Source of the DNA: Trogon surrucura
Taxonomy: Eukaryota; Chordata; Aves; Trogoniformes; Trogonidae
Direction: 5' to 3'
Assembly: GCA_020746105.1 (NCBI GenBank)
Contig: CM036620.1
Span: 3,711,803 to 3,775,802, forward strand
DNA: 64,000 nucleotides
The notes beneath the pieces are model-generated. The model was not told where the DNA came from. It made no database searches and saw nothing but the letters and a program-made list of their open reading frames with translations. Position 1 is the stretch's first letter; every line of letters starts with the position of its first letter. The position numbers and the translations under genes are program-made. This document shows, piece after piece, positions 13,601-21,880 of the stretch.

Positions 13601-16402
13601 TGACGAAGTAGGGCAAATTTAAAAGGTTACGTTTTATATTTAAACGCACTTTGATCTCGTCAGATAAACTTTGTGTTAATTTCTGAACTCTGATCCATGT
13701 GTTAATACTCCTAATAAAGCTCACTCACAATTCTGAAAGCAGCAAGTACTGTTTCTGTTGAACAGTTGTGTGGATTAAATCTGCTCTGTTTTAATTTTAA
13801 GCGGTGGGTTGTTTCCTCAGAAGCGAGGCAGAGGGTCTCAAAACCTTAAAACAGATGGATACAGACTGGTAGCTTTGTGATGCAAAAAGTTATTTGCTCT
13901 GCGTGAGGAACTTCTCCTAGGCCTTACCTCCAAAGCAGCTGGGTTGCATCTTTGATCTCAAGTTAATAATTTTTTTCTTTTCAAGTGAAGATGAGAGATG
14001 CGTGTTTTGAAGAGGTTTCTTGCAGAAAAGCATGAGGAAAGTAATCAACCAGCAGTTTAGAACTGATAACAAGGAAAAAACCTTGCTTGAAGAGGCATGA
14101 AGAACTATTTCTTCTTAAGCTGCTAATTGGCAGTTTTCCAGTACATCACTACTCATAGGCTTAGAATCCGTTGTGCAAAAAGGAACGGAGTTCTCTTAAT
14201 TGCTTGTATTTTGTGAGCAGTTTCTGAAGCATTTGACACATTTTCAAGAAGCCTTTTCAGAGAAACAGGGCTAGCTGTCAGAATCAAGGACCATTTTTTC
14301 TTTCCCCTTGTAGTTAAGGGGATAGAAGGCTGGTTAGTTCATGAGGAAGTGACAAAAAGCTAAGTCGTCCTTGCTCGATAGCATGGCTTGTTCACATCCT
14401 GTGGCACTGGGTTTAGTGTTCAGAGTTGAGGTACAAGTTATAACAGTTGAAGTTGTTTTCAGAAGACTAAACATGAAATTCCTGTGCGATCTAGCAGCCA
14501 GTGAAGATGTAATGTACCTGTAAGCAGGACAGGCTCAAGTAGGAGTAGGAAAATGGGTTTTTAAAGGATTGGTGAGAGCCTGCTGTTGGTCTGCAGCATC
14601 CAGCTGGTGCCTCTGGCCTTCAGACAGTACTTCAGCAACTGGAAAGGCTGCAAAAGAACTAAGCTGACTGGGAAAACCGCTGTGTGATGACAAGCTAGAC
14701 GGGTTTAATATTTTGGATGGTCGATAAATATCTTTTTCTAGCCTGTGGATGTGTTAGGTGAAGAGATTATTGCTCCCCGTAGCCAGTCATTGTTCCCCAA
14801 GCGATTTTTATAAAACTTGTGCATTGACGACGATCTGCTCTTGCAACTGATTTTTACCTGTCATTTTCAGTGAAATGACTGGAAAGAGCATGTTTCAGAG
14901 TTCTTCAGGAGGCAGTTAAGAAAGCAGTAGCCTATGGCTGAGGGACGGTGATGAGCAGGGTGGAAACAGGAATCTTTTTGCTGGGCTGGAGACATGTGGA
15001 ACAGAGCCTGTTTCTGATTTCCCTTCAGACCAGAGAAGTGTAGAACTGGCTGATACCAGAGATGGTTTCAGTTTCATACATAAAGGTATGTGGTGTCCCT
15101 TGGAGTACCCTGTGGTCTCTTGGGCACGAACAAGGAGGCACTTGTGGGACTCAGAACCTGCAGCAGATGTTTTCCTTTTGCTCTGTGGGCAGTTGGAGGC
15201 CAGGCAGGTACTGAAAGGGCATCTGTAAGCACATTAGGTACCCGTGTTTGTATCCGAGTCCTGTCGGAAGGGAGGAAGGTTCTTGGTCAGAGAAGGCTCT
15301 TCAGGGAACTATATGGAGACAACAAGATGCAGTAGCTGGAAGCTGAAGCTAACAGAGTTCAGTGTAGAAATGTAGTCAGGTTTGTCTTGGAAAAAGGTCG
15401 TGAGGAATTGGTCTGCTGAAGGGAGGGAAACCTCCCCTCTGGTTATTCAGTGAGCTTATCATTGTACTTCAGCCTAAGTACATTGTCTGGTTTACGAATG
15501 GAACTGCTGAGTGACACAGAGGAGCCCTTCTTGTGCAGGAGGTAGGGTTGGGTTATAATGGTTTTCAAAACACATCAATGTAAGCTCTTTGCTTTCTTAT
15601 TTCTAGGTGTACCGTTCCCAAAGAATTTCATGTCAGTGGCAAAGACAATTTTAAAGCGTCTCTTCAGAGTTTATGCTCACATTTATCACCAGCACTTTGA
15701 TCCAGTGATCCAGCTGCAGGAAGAGGCACACCTTAACACTTCTTTCAAGCACTTTATATTCTTTGTTCAGGTAAGACTGGCAGGACCGTCACAGTTATAT
15801 TTTGGAGAAGGTGTTGTATCAAAGCTCTTTTGGTTTCTTAACAACTTGTGTATTTGTAGGAAAGTCAACACCTTCCAGGACCATAAGATAGTGTCTTAGT
15901 CCGTTTTTAAGTATATTTACCACTAGAAATGGAAAATTTTCAACAGAGTATTTGTGTTTTTGCAAAATTGAGTACTGAGATGTGTTCCCTACCAAATAAT
16001 TCAGTAGAACACTTAATTCCTGACAGGAGAGGACTATATTGCAAGCTAGATGGAAAAGAGTTGTGCATCCTTCAAAACTATGATCCCCGCTTCCCCTTGC
16101 TTAAAAAGAAAAGCTTTTCTTAGTGTTTCCTCTTTCTAAGCAGATGGAAAAAACTATAGGCAGTGAAACGCTGTCTTAGCTAAAGGGCTGACAGGGCTGC
16201 TGTAGTGGCTAAACCTGGACTGGAAGAGCCTGCTACCGAGTAAATTCTGTGTGGATAACATTTCTCACCTGAGCTGCACGTATAAAATCCTGTATGTATG
16301 TCTTTCTCCTTGTCCTTTTTACAGGAATTCAACCTTATTGATAGAAGAGAACTTGCACCTCTTCAAGAACTCATTGAAAAACTCACCTCTAAGGACAGAT
16401 AA
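1466..16402 (+). CDS. MOB1B: MOB1B (MOB kinase activator 1B), exons 2-6, 5' partial
   Basis: MOB1 is the small Zn-binding scaffold of the Hippo pathway. It is phosphorylated by MST1/2 and then binds and activates LATS1/2 and NDR1/2 kinases in the cytoplasm and at membranes. Five GT-AG exons are visible: 1466-1632, 6238-6331, 13374-13507, 15607-15770, 16325-16402. They total 637 coding nt. Exon 2 begins one base into the final part of a split codon, so an off-window exon 1 of 14 nt (encoding MSFL and the first two bases of F5) gives 651 nt, or 216 residues plus stop, the usual family length. Zn ligands C79, C84, H161 and H166 are present, as are phosphosites T12, T35 and T74. The paralogue-discriminating residues G6, M43, V57, D77, E82, K92, P169, I171 and T212 match MOB1B as I recall it, not MOB1A. 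Position upstream of DCK in the same orientation agrees with MOB1B. The frame is intact throughout. Confidence 0.97.
1633..6237 (+). other. MOB1B: MOB1B intron 2
   Basis: A 4605-nt intron, T-rich on the transcribed strand. Apart from one CR1 tail (5587-5793) nothing was recognised. Open frames such as 3469-3840 have no recognisable protein features. Confidence 0.9.
5587..5793 (+). mobile_element. CR1 LINE 3' end, sense to MOB1B
   Basis: Avian CR1 3'-terminal sequence in + orientation. It runs through the RT-end motif (gagggtggtgagacactgg), the 'ggaagtgttcaaggccaggt' segment and the terminal 'ccttccaac...tctgtgattct' tail. It is 5'-truncated and diverged, as is normal for CR1, with no usable reading frame. 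It lies in MOB1B intron 2. Confidence 0.9.
6238..6331 (+). CDS. MOB1B: MOB1B coding exon 3
   Basis: The acceptor is tttacag and the donor is gtaaga at 6332. It encodes the end of T61 and residues 62-91 ([12 protein letters not shown] to SAGP), then two bases of K92. It holds two of the four zinc ligands, C79 and C84, and T74 in YGTIT. D77, E82 and K92 (split) are MOB1B-type residues rather than E, A and R of MOB1A. The exon is too short to stand out as an open frame; it was found by translation across the splice sites. Confidence 0.97.
6332..13373 (+). other. MOB1B: MOB1B intron 3
   Basis: The largest intron visible in the gene, 7042 nt. It contains an antisense CR1 (11557-12192), a nine-base G run at about 7771 and a CpG-retaining block at about 9105-9245. 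The overlapping open frames around 7946-8434 on both strands look like chance. Confidence 0.9.
11557..12192 (-). mobile_element. CR1 LINE 3' fragment with RT C-terminal remnant, antisense to MOB1B
   Basis: About 635 nt of CR1 on the minus strand, from the terminal 'agaatcat...ggaaggga' tail at 11558 to the ORF2 segment near 12190. From 12069 to 11632 it keeps an uninterrupted 145-codon stretch of the ORF2 C-terminus, including [27 protein letters not shown] and [18 protein letters not shown], ending at a natural stop. Farther 5' the family-like peptide ([20 protein letters not shown]) continues in a different frame, so a frameshift lies near 12070-12080. The element is 5'-truncated and inactive, but fairly young judging by the open stretch. 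Confidence 0.92.
13374..13507 (+). CDS. MOB1B: MOB1B coding exon 4
   Basis: The acceptor is acccag and the donor is gtaaag at 13508. It encodes the last base of K92, residues 93-136 ([16 protein letters not shown] to ETLFPSKI), and one base of G137. This is the invariant core of the Mob1/phocein fold and matches vertebrate MOB1 as I recall it. An upstream in-frame ATG in the open stretch is intronic and is not the start. Confidence 0.97.
13508..15606 (+). other. MOB1B: MOB1B intron 4
   Basis: A 2099-nt intron. No repeat, RNA gene or additional exon recognised. Confidence 0.9.
15607..15770 (+). CDS. MOB1B: MOB1B coding exon 5
   Basis: The acceptor is atttctag and the donor is gtaaga at 15771. 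It encodes the rest of G137 and residues 138-191 ([16 protein letters not shown] to KHFIFFVQ). It carries the other two zinc ligands, H161 and H166, in [10 protein letters not shown]169 and I171 (FDPVIQL) are of MOB1B type. The exon ends on a codon boundary. Confidence 0.97.
15771..16324 (+). other. MOB1B: MOB1B intron 5
   Basis: A 554-nt intron ending in a strong pyrimidine tract (tctttctccttgtccttttt) before the acceptor. Nothing else recognised. Confidence 0.9.
16325..16402 (+). CDS. MOB1B: MOB1B terminal coding exon 6 with stop
   Basis: The acceptor is ctttttacag. It encodes residues 192-216 ([20 protein letters not shown], then TSKDR) and ends at TAA 16400-16402. The C-terminal TSKDR (T212) is the MOB1B form; MOB1A ends GSKDR as I recall. 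The 554-nt intron before it is the shortest in the gene. Confidence 0.97.
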   Translation, partial: EFNLIDRRELAPLQELIEKLTSKDR

Positions 16403-17332
16403 AAGGAAGAGGCTTTCTTCAAGTCACTTGTTTCTTTGAGCAAGCGTGTGGTATTTGTTTTTTGTTAATTTGTTTTTTTTTAAAAAACCACAACAAAACA
16501 AAACCCCATGCTGTTAGTAATGACAGCCAAGATCTACTTTCTGTGCTTTTATTAGGGAAACTCTTTTCTCTGTTAGTGACACGTGGTGAATAGCTTTTTT
16601 TTTTTTAATTGTTATTATTCATTGTGGAATTTTAGCAGGTGCCGAGTGTTTATAAAGGAAACATGCTTGGTTGAGGGATTGACTCTGCTGGTGGATGGGT
16701 TCTTGTATCGTGTCAGTGGTAGCCCATTCTCATGAAGTCCCTAAAAGACTTGCTTACATTCTCTAAGTGCCTTGGCAGACTCACTTCTGAGGTGCAAAGC
16801 ACATACAATACTGAACATTGCTGGAAATAGAAAATACAAACTAACACCCAGGACACTTACTGATACTTGTTTTAGAAAAATATATATATGCTTACACTAA
16901 AAAAAAAAGCCATAACTTACTGAAGTCCATGATCTCCAGCTTTTAATACAAATATTTGTCTTATTTTTTTAGAGATTAATGTAGAATTTTTCAAAATAGA
17001 TATTTCTTATAAAGAAAAGTAATGGTGAAGTGAAGTTCCAGTCGCTAAAATGAAACGATGAAGCTCGTGTCAAAATTATGAAGAACCTGTGCTTAGCAAG
17101 TAGTTACAAGTCTGTTGCCATTGGTTCTGGCTTTTCATAGTTTTATTTTTTTAGCAGGGAAGCATCACCTTGGGTCAGTCACTTTTGTTAAGTTTCCTAG
17201 CATCTGCCAAATGAACTGTTAGTTTGCACAAATACAGTTAGGGAAATAGTGTAAAAAAAAAAAAAATGCACTGGGGTTATACTAAGAAAAAATCTGGCTT
17301 AAAAAATAACTCGTAAAATTGTGTAAGTTAGG

Positions 17333-17338
17333 AATAAA
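17333..17338 (+). terminator. MOB1B: Candidate proximal poly(A) signal of MOB1B
   Basis: AATAAA about 930 nt past the stop codon, followed by a G/U-containing stretch. It would give a short-3'UTR isoform. Several further hexamers lie between this and 20788; choice among them cannot be made from sequence alone. Confidence 0.35.
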
Positions 17339-20300
17339 AAGCCTGGCTCTGGAGGAGCTTGGGAGCACGAGTGTTTCCTGCGGTAGGAAACATGTCTTGG
17401 AGGGAATATAATTTCATGGACCACTTCTGGATTTCTGTTAGCATGATGCTGTTCTCCCCCATCTAAAATCACAGCTCATCCCTAAGCAACTACAGCAGTT
17501 GGAAAAAGTTACAGGAATGTACTGGTGAGTTTTTTGTGGTTTGTCATTTGCTAAGTGCATCTTCCATTTCTGAGAAGACTTAAATTGAAATGTGGCCTTC
17601 CCCCACTTGGGTTAGTGTCTTTGCCTCTCCAGCCTTGTGTTTTCTCAAACCAGAAATGAGAATTGCCTGCGAGAAGTTGAACCTCACGCGGTCAGCGTCC
17701 ACCTGACTATGCAAAAGCAGCTCAGCTCCCAAATTTGAACCGCACCATTTGAAACAGACTCCAGTCATGCAGGAGGCTGAATTTAAGAATGCAGTCTTAC
17801 ACACACAACCTTTTTATGTGTGCTTCTCTCTGAGGAGCGCCTAATGACTGGAAATTTCCAGCTATAGAAGCATGAGGAGCGCTGCAGGTGCAGTTTGATA
17901 TAAAAAAAAAAACCAAAAACCTTAGAAACCTTCCAGTGAAAATAGCTTTGCTGAGTCGAGTCAGTGCTGCTCGAGAGGCTGCGTGTGTGTGTGTTCACGG
18001 TGCTCACTGGAGAGGAGCCTTTGAACCAGCGCTAGAACTCCTGTTATCGCCTCGCAGCAAGATGCGAGAGCGAGAAGGGCGGAAGCCTGCTCCAAGGTGC
18101 TAAATAGGAGATATTCTCCATTAGATTTAAAGCTGTCTCATTGGCTTGGTGTCATGCACCAGCAAGAAAGGCGAACCAAAAATATTTACACGTGAGAATT
18201 TGCTTTGGAGGGATAGCAGTGCGGTAGTTCTCATTTTTGGCATGCTTCTGCTCTGGAAGGTTATTTTGTTGTTGTTGTTGTTTGGGTTTTTTTCTTAAAT
18301 AGCCAATTCTAAATATTCCGAGACATCTGCTGCAGTTCAGCCAATCAGAATTAGAATGTATTCTGTAAGAAAATTAGTCCTATGTGGATAGTGTATTTTT
18401 TTGTATTTAGTATCTGGCCGTAGAGAACGCTTTGGCAGGATAGTTTCTAGGCATGTAATAAAAGCTTGGAGATCATGATTTGCCTGACAGCTGTAGGAAC
18501 ACATTGTTTAATTATACAACACTTGAAAATAACAACATTAAAGATATGTATGCAGTGTTTGGGATTTATTATCCCTATGCTGTTTATATTTGCAGCTTTT
18601 AATTGCTTTTTTTTTTTTGCTTCAAAAAGAAGTGGGACCAGATGTTGATGTGTGTTTACACTCTTGAAGTAAGGGCACATTCAAAATGGGAAACAAAAAG
18701 TTGCCGTGTTGTACAAACGGGATCTGGATCGAGTGAATGTGTTTTATAAAATAGTGCATTTGTTGGGTTGAATGGCAAGGACACCCCCTTGCCCCCCAAA
18801 TCAACCCCAGAGAAACAAACCCCAAACGAACCCTGCGCGGCTCTAGGCCCATGTTACAGATGGACTCAAAGTATCGCGAGACAAAAACTTTCAGCGTCGT
18901 TATCACACGAAGTGGAAGGTGCAGGTGGCATTATCCCAGGCTGGGCTCTTGGTGCTGGCTGAAGCCTTCCAGTGTAAAAGGGCCCTTAAATTCTGCGCTG
19001 TGTGGTGTTTTTCAGCGTTTAGACCATGTCAGTGAGTGGGGTGGTGACTTGAGGAGGTCGTCTTCCTAGAGATGGGATGGAGCAAGCTCTGCTGAGATGG
19101 TCAAGTTTGGCCGGAGTTGCCAGTGTTGTTGCCGTTTAGATGGTGTGGATACATTAGGTTGGCAGAAATAATTTCTGAAGTCGTTCAAATTCAAGGCAGG
19201 GATACAAGTTAATCCTACGGCCAGCAAATAAAAATGCCACGTGGTGCTGTTGCAGGGAGCTTAATGGTAGATGAAGGGAGAAAACAGGTTTCTAGGGGCA
19301 GGTGGCCCGTCTGCAAGTATCAACTTTCTTTTACTGCTTACTATGCAATGTAGAGCTTTGAACTTTTGCTTTTACTGTAAGATAGAGAGGCGCACTGTCC
19401 TTACTCAGTATTTAGGAACTGAACACTCTCCCAGTCTCCCTGACGCTCGTTTCACAGGTAAGGATACCTATTTGCTGCTATGGACTTTACTTACCTTTCA
19501 GATTGTTCCTTTCCATTTCTTGTCCCCCTCTCCCTTTTCTCTTGAATCGCCAGACGCAATTTTACTACAAACCCATCCTTTTTGGATGGTTGCTTTTTTT
19601 TCTTGCTGCCCTCTTTCCCCCCTTCCTACTTGCCAGTGTGCTGTGTTACTGTGTATAAACTTCCCCCTTTTAGTTGGACTGTTTAAAAAGCTGCAGCACA
19701 AACGCAGACTCCTTGCTTTTCTTTCACTAAAAGGTTCCCTGTTACACTGAATCTCGTTTCCTTCACTGCTGGTATCGGTTGTCTATTTTCCAGACTGCAC
19801 TACTAAAACCACTAGCAGTTTCATGGATGCCTGTCGTCTTTTCCTGGGTATCTTTTCTTTTAAGATGAGACTAATGTAGGTTAAGCGTTAAACCTTTTTA
19901 TTTTTTCCGCTTTTCTTCCAATTTCCTCTTGCCAGGTGAAGATTGCAGTCTAGGTAAATATCAAATTCAGTTTTTGTTTGAAGAACCGATTCCCTAAATT
20001 GTTCATAGAGTATTGTATTTTTAGGGGAAATTAATTTTTATAGCCACTAAACTATACTCATTATTTTTGTACGTTTGCAACTTATGACATTTTTCAGAGA
20101 CGTGGCGCGGAGGGAACGCTTTATTTTCATGGCTGTTTTGCTACTCTGGCGTGCTGTGGTTGTGTTGCTTAGTACCTAGAGGCACATACCCTGATGTGCA
20201 ATGGACGAGTGAAGAAAGCAATAAAAGTGAATGAGGTTTAAAGAAAAGGCTGTTTTTGAGGGGGGAAAAAAGTGAATTAGGAAAGCAACACTAACCTTTC

Positions 20301-20787
20301 CTCTTGCTTTAGAATCCTAAAATATAAGGGAGAAAAATGTGGTGTAAAAAGTAAATTGCAAGATGAGAACCCTTACTGTAAGCTAACTGTGCCAATATCG
20401 CTTCAGTTTGTAGTCACTGATTGATACATTAGGTTTAAATGAGAACAGCTTTTGATGAAAGAAAAAAAAAAGAAGTTGAATGTCTGAAAATTGCAACATG
20501 TTTATTTGAGAGTTGTAAATAATGTATACAGATTGTTGTATGTGACGGGACAGAATATTTAAATTCTAGGTTTTTTTCAATAAGAAACTGAAGGCTGTTT
20601 ATAAGAGAAAATAAATAGCTATGTTTGACCATGATTGTCTTGATTTCCTTCTTGTTTCTAAATTAACTTCTGCTTGTAGATAGTTTGGGGGTTTTTTTTC
20701 CTGTATATTGTACACGTACGAACATTACACACACAAATTAGATTTTTGTAACTTGTGAATATTTGTATCGCGGGCAGACACAACAGC

Positions 20788-20793
20788 AATAAA
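20788..20793 (+). terminator. MOB1B: Candidate distal poly(A) signal of MOB1B
   Basis: A canonical AATAAA followed within 25 nt by a U-rich stretch. It is the last such hexamer before the DCK promoter and so the best candidate for the long MOB1B isoform. Usage is inferred. Confidence 0.5.
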
Positions 20794-20810
20794 CCAACCT
20801 GATAGCCTTT

Positions 20811-21360
20811 TCATTTCCTTGCTTCACAACCTGAATTGACCTAGCGTGGCCAGAGCTTGGCGTGGGCTTTAAGATGAGTTTAATGTCACATTTATGGCAC
20901 CCTCAGTGTGGTTTTTGTCCTGTCCCAGCCGTTAGCGCTCCCCTGGTACATATCACCACCTTCACATGAAACACAGATTCTGCTTTTAGGCCCTGGTGTC
21001 CTTTTTTGTTCTCATTTTTCTCTCTCAAGCCTTCTGTGGCCTGAAAGCTACCCGTGCTGGTTTCCTACCTTTCCACCTGCACCTGGTGACCTCCAGTGAC
21101 ACCTGTCACTCTGCAGTGCCCTGACCTGTGGCAGGTCACCCCTGTGCCATCCCCAGCCTGCCTGCTGGGTGAAAGGACAGTTCCAAACTTTGCTTTTACT
21201 TCCATCCCCACAAATCTCGGGTGGGGAAACGCGTTGTCAGGGTGTTGGGTGGCAGTTTAGTGATTTTCTGGGGCTTTCAGCGCTAATCCTGTAAACAAGA
21301 GGCCTCGGTCTCCTTTCAACCCTGAAGGTTTTGAACGGCAGTAGCTGCTTGGCAGTGCCT
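20811..21360. other. MOB1B-DCK intergenic spacer
   Basis: About 550 nt between the last MOB1B poly(A) signal and the DCK CpG island. C- and T-rich, with no repeat or gene recognised. The short distance makes the two genes a close tandem pair. Confidence 0.6.
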
Positions 21361-21688
21361 CCCGGCCTCCTCTATGGGGCTGTGGGCCCTTGCCTGTGGC
21401 TGTAGGCGGAAGGCCAGCGCTAGCCCGCGGGCAGCCGCTCCCGCGGAAGGCGGGGAAAGCCCGTTCCCTCCCGCCGGCGCGCCGAGAACCCGCGCACTCG
21501 TGGCAGGCGTGGCGCCCGCCCATCGACGCCATCTGCCTTCCGCAGCTCTGCCTGGATCGACAGCGCCGAGCTCGACGGCCCTCCCTTCCGCCTATCGGCC
21601 GGGCGGAAAAGAAGGGAGGGGTGGGGTGGCGTTGGGGTGATGTTTCTACTTTTTGGTCCTCGCCGCCGCCCGTAGGCAGCGCGGCCAG

Positions 21689-21696
21689 TGACGTCA
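21689..21696. promoter_or_regulatory. DCK: CRE/ATF palindrome in DCK promoter
   Basis: A perfect TGACGTCA located 109 nt upstream of the DCK start codon, inside the CpG island. This is the consensus for CREB/ATF dimers. Function is inferred from position. Confidence 0.65.
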
Positions 21697-21804
21697 GGGC
21701 CCGCGCTACCCGGGCGGGACGCGCGCGCCACATTCGAAGGCGGGAGCGGGCTTGGGCGCGCGCGGCGGCCGTTATTTCCGTTGGAGCGCCCCTTCCCCTC
21801 AGGG

Positions 21805-21880
21805 ATGGCTACACCGCCCAAGCGCGGGCGGCTGGAGGAGGGCGGCAGGATTAAGAAGGTCGCGGTGGAGGGCAACATCG
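21805..21880 (+). CDS. DCK: DCK coding exon 1
   Basis: ATG at 21805 in strong context, donor gtgagt at 21881. It encodes residues 1-25 and one base of A26. The N-terminal basic stretch (PPKRGR) resembles the nuclear-localisation segment of mammalian dCK. Unlike human, the first 25 residues contain no serine. The P-loop GNI|AAGKS is split across this exon junction. Confidence 0.95.

Larger units (their letters stand above)
16403..20810 (+). other. MOB1B: MOB1B 3' untranslated region (probable extent)
   Basis: About 4.4 kb of AU-rich sequence lies between the MOB1B stop and the DCK CpG island, with no gene of its own. AATAAA hexamers lie at 17333, 18457, 19227, 20220, 20610 and 20788. A Pumilio-type TGTAAATA lies at 20514-20521. 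Mammalian MOB1B mRNAs are known for long 3'UTRs, so continuous transcription to about 20.81 kb is plausible. The true cleavage site is inferred; any of the earlier hexamers could also be used. Open frames inside it (for example 19271-19750) lack recognisable protein features. Confidence 0.6.

Noticed and set aside
19271..19750. 159-codon frame in the MOB1B 3'UTR
   Set aside because: Low-complexity hydrophobic translation of a T/C-rich stretch, no family resemblance, inside a UTR.
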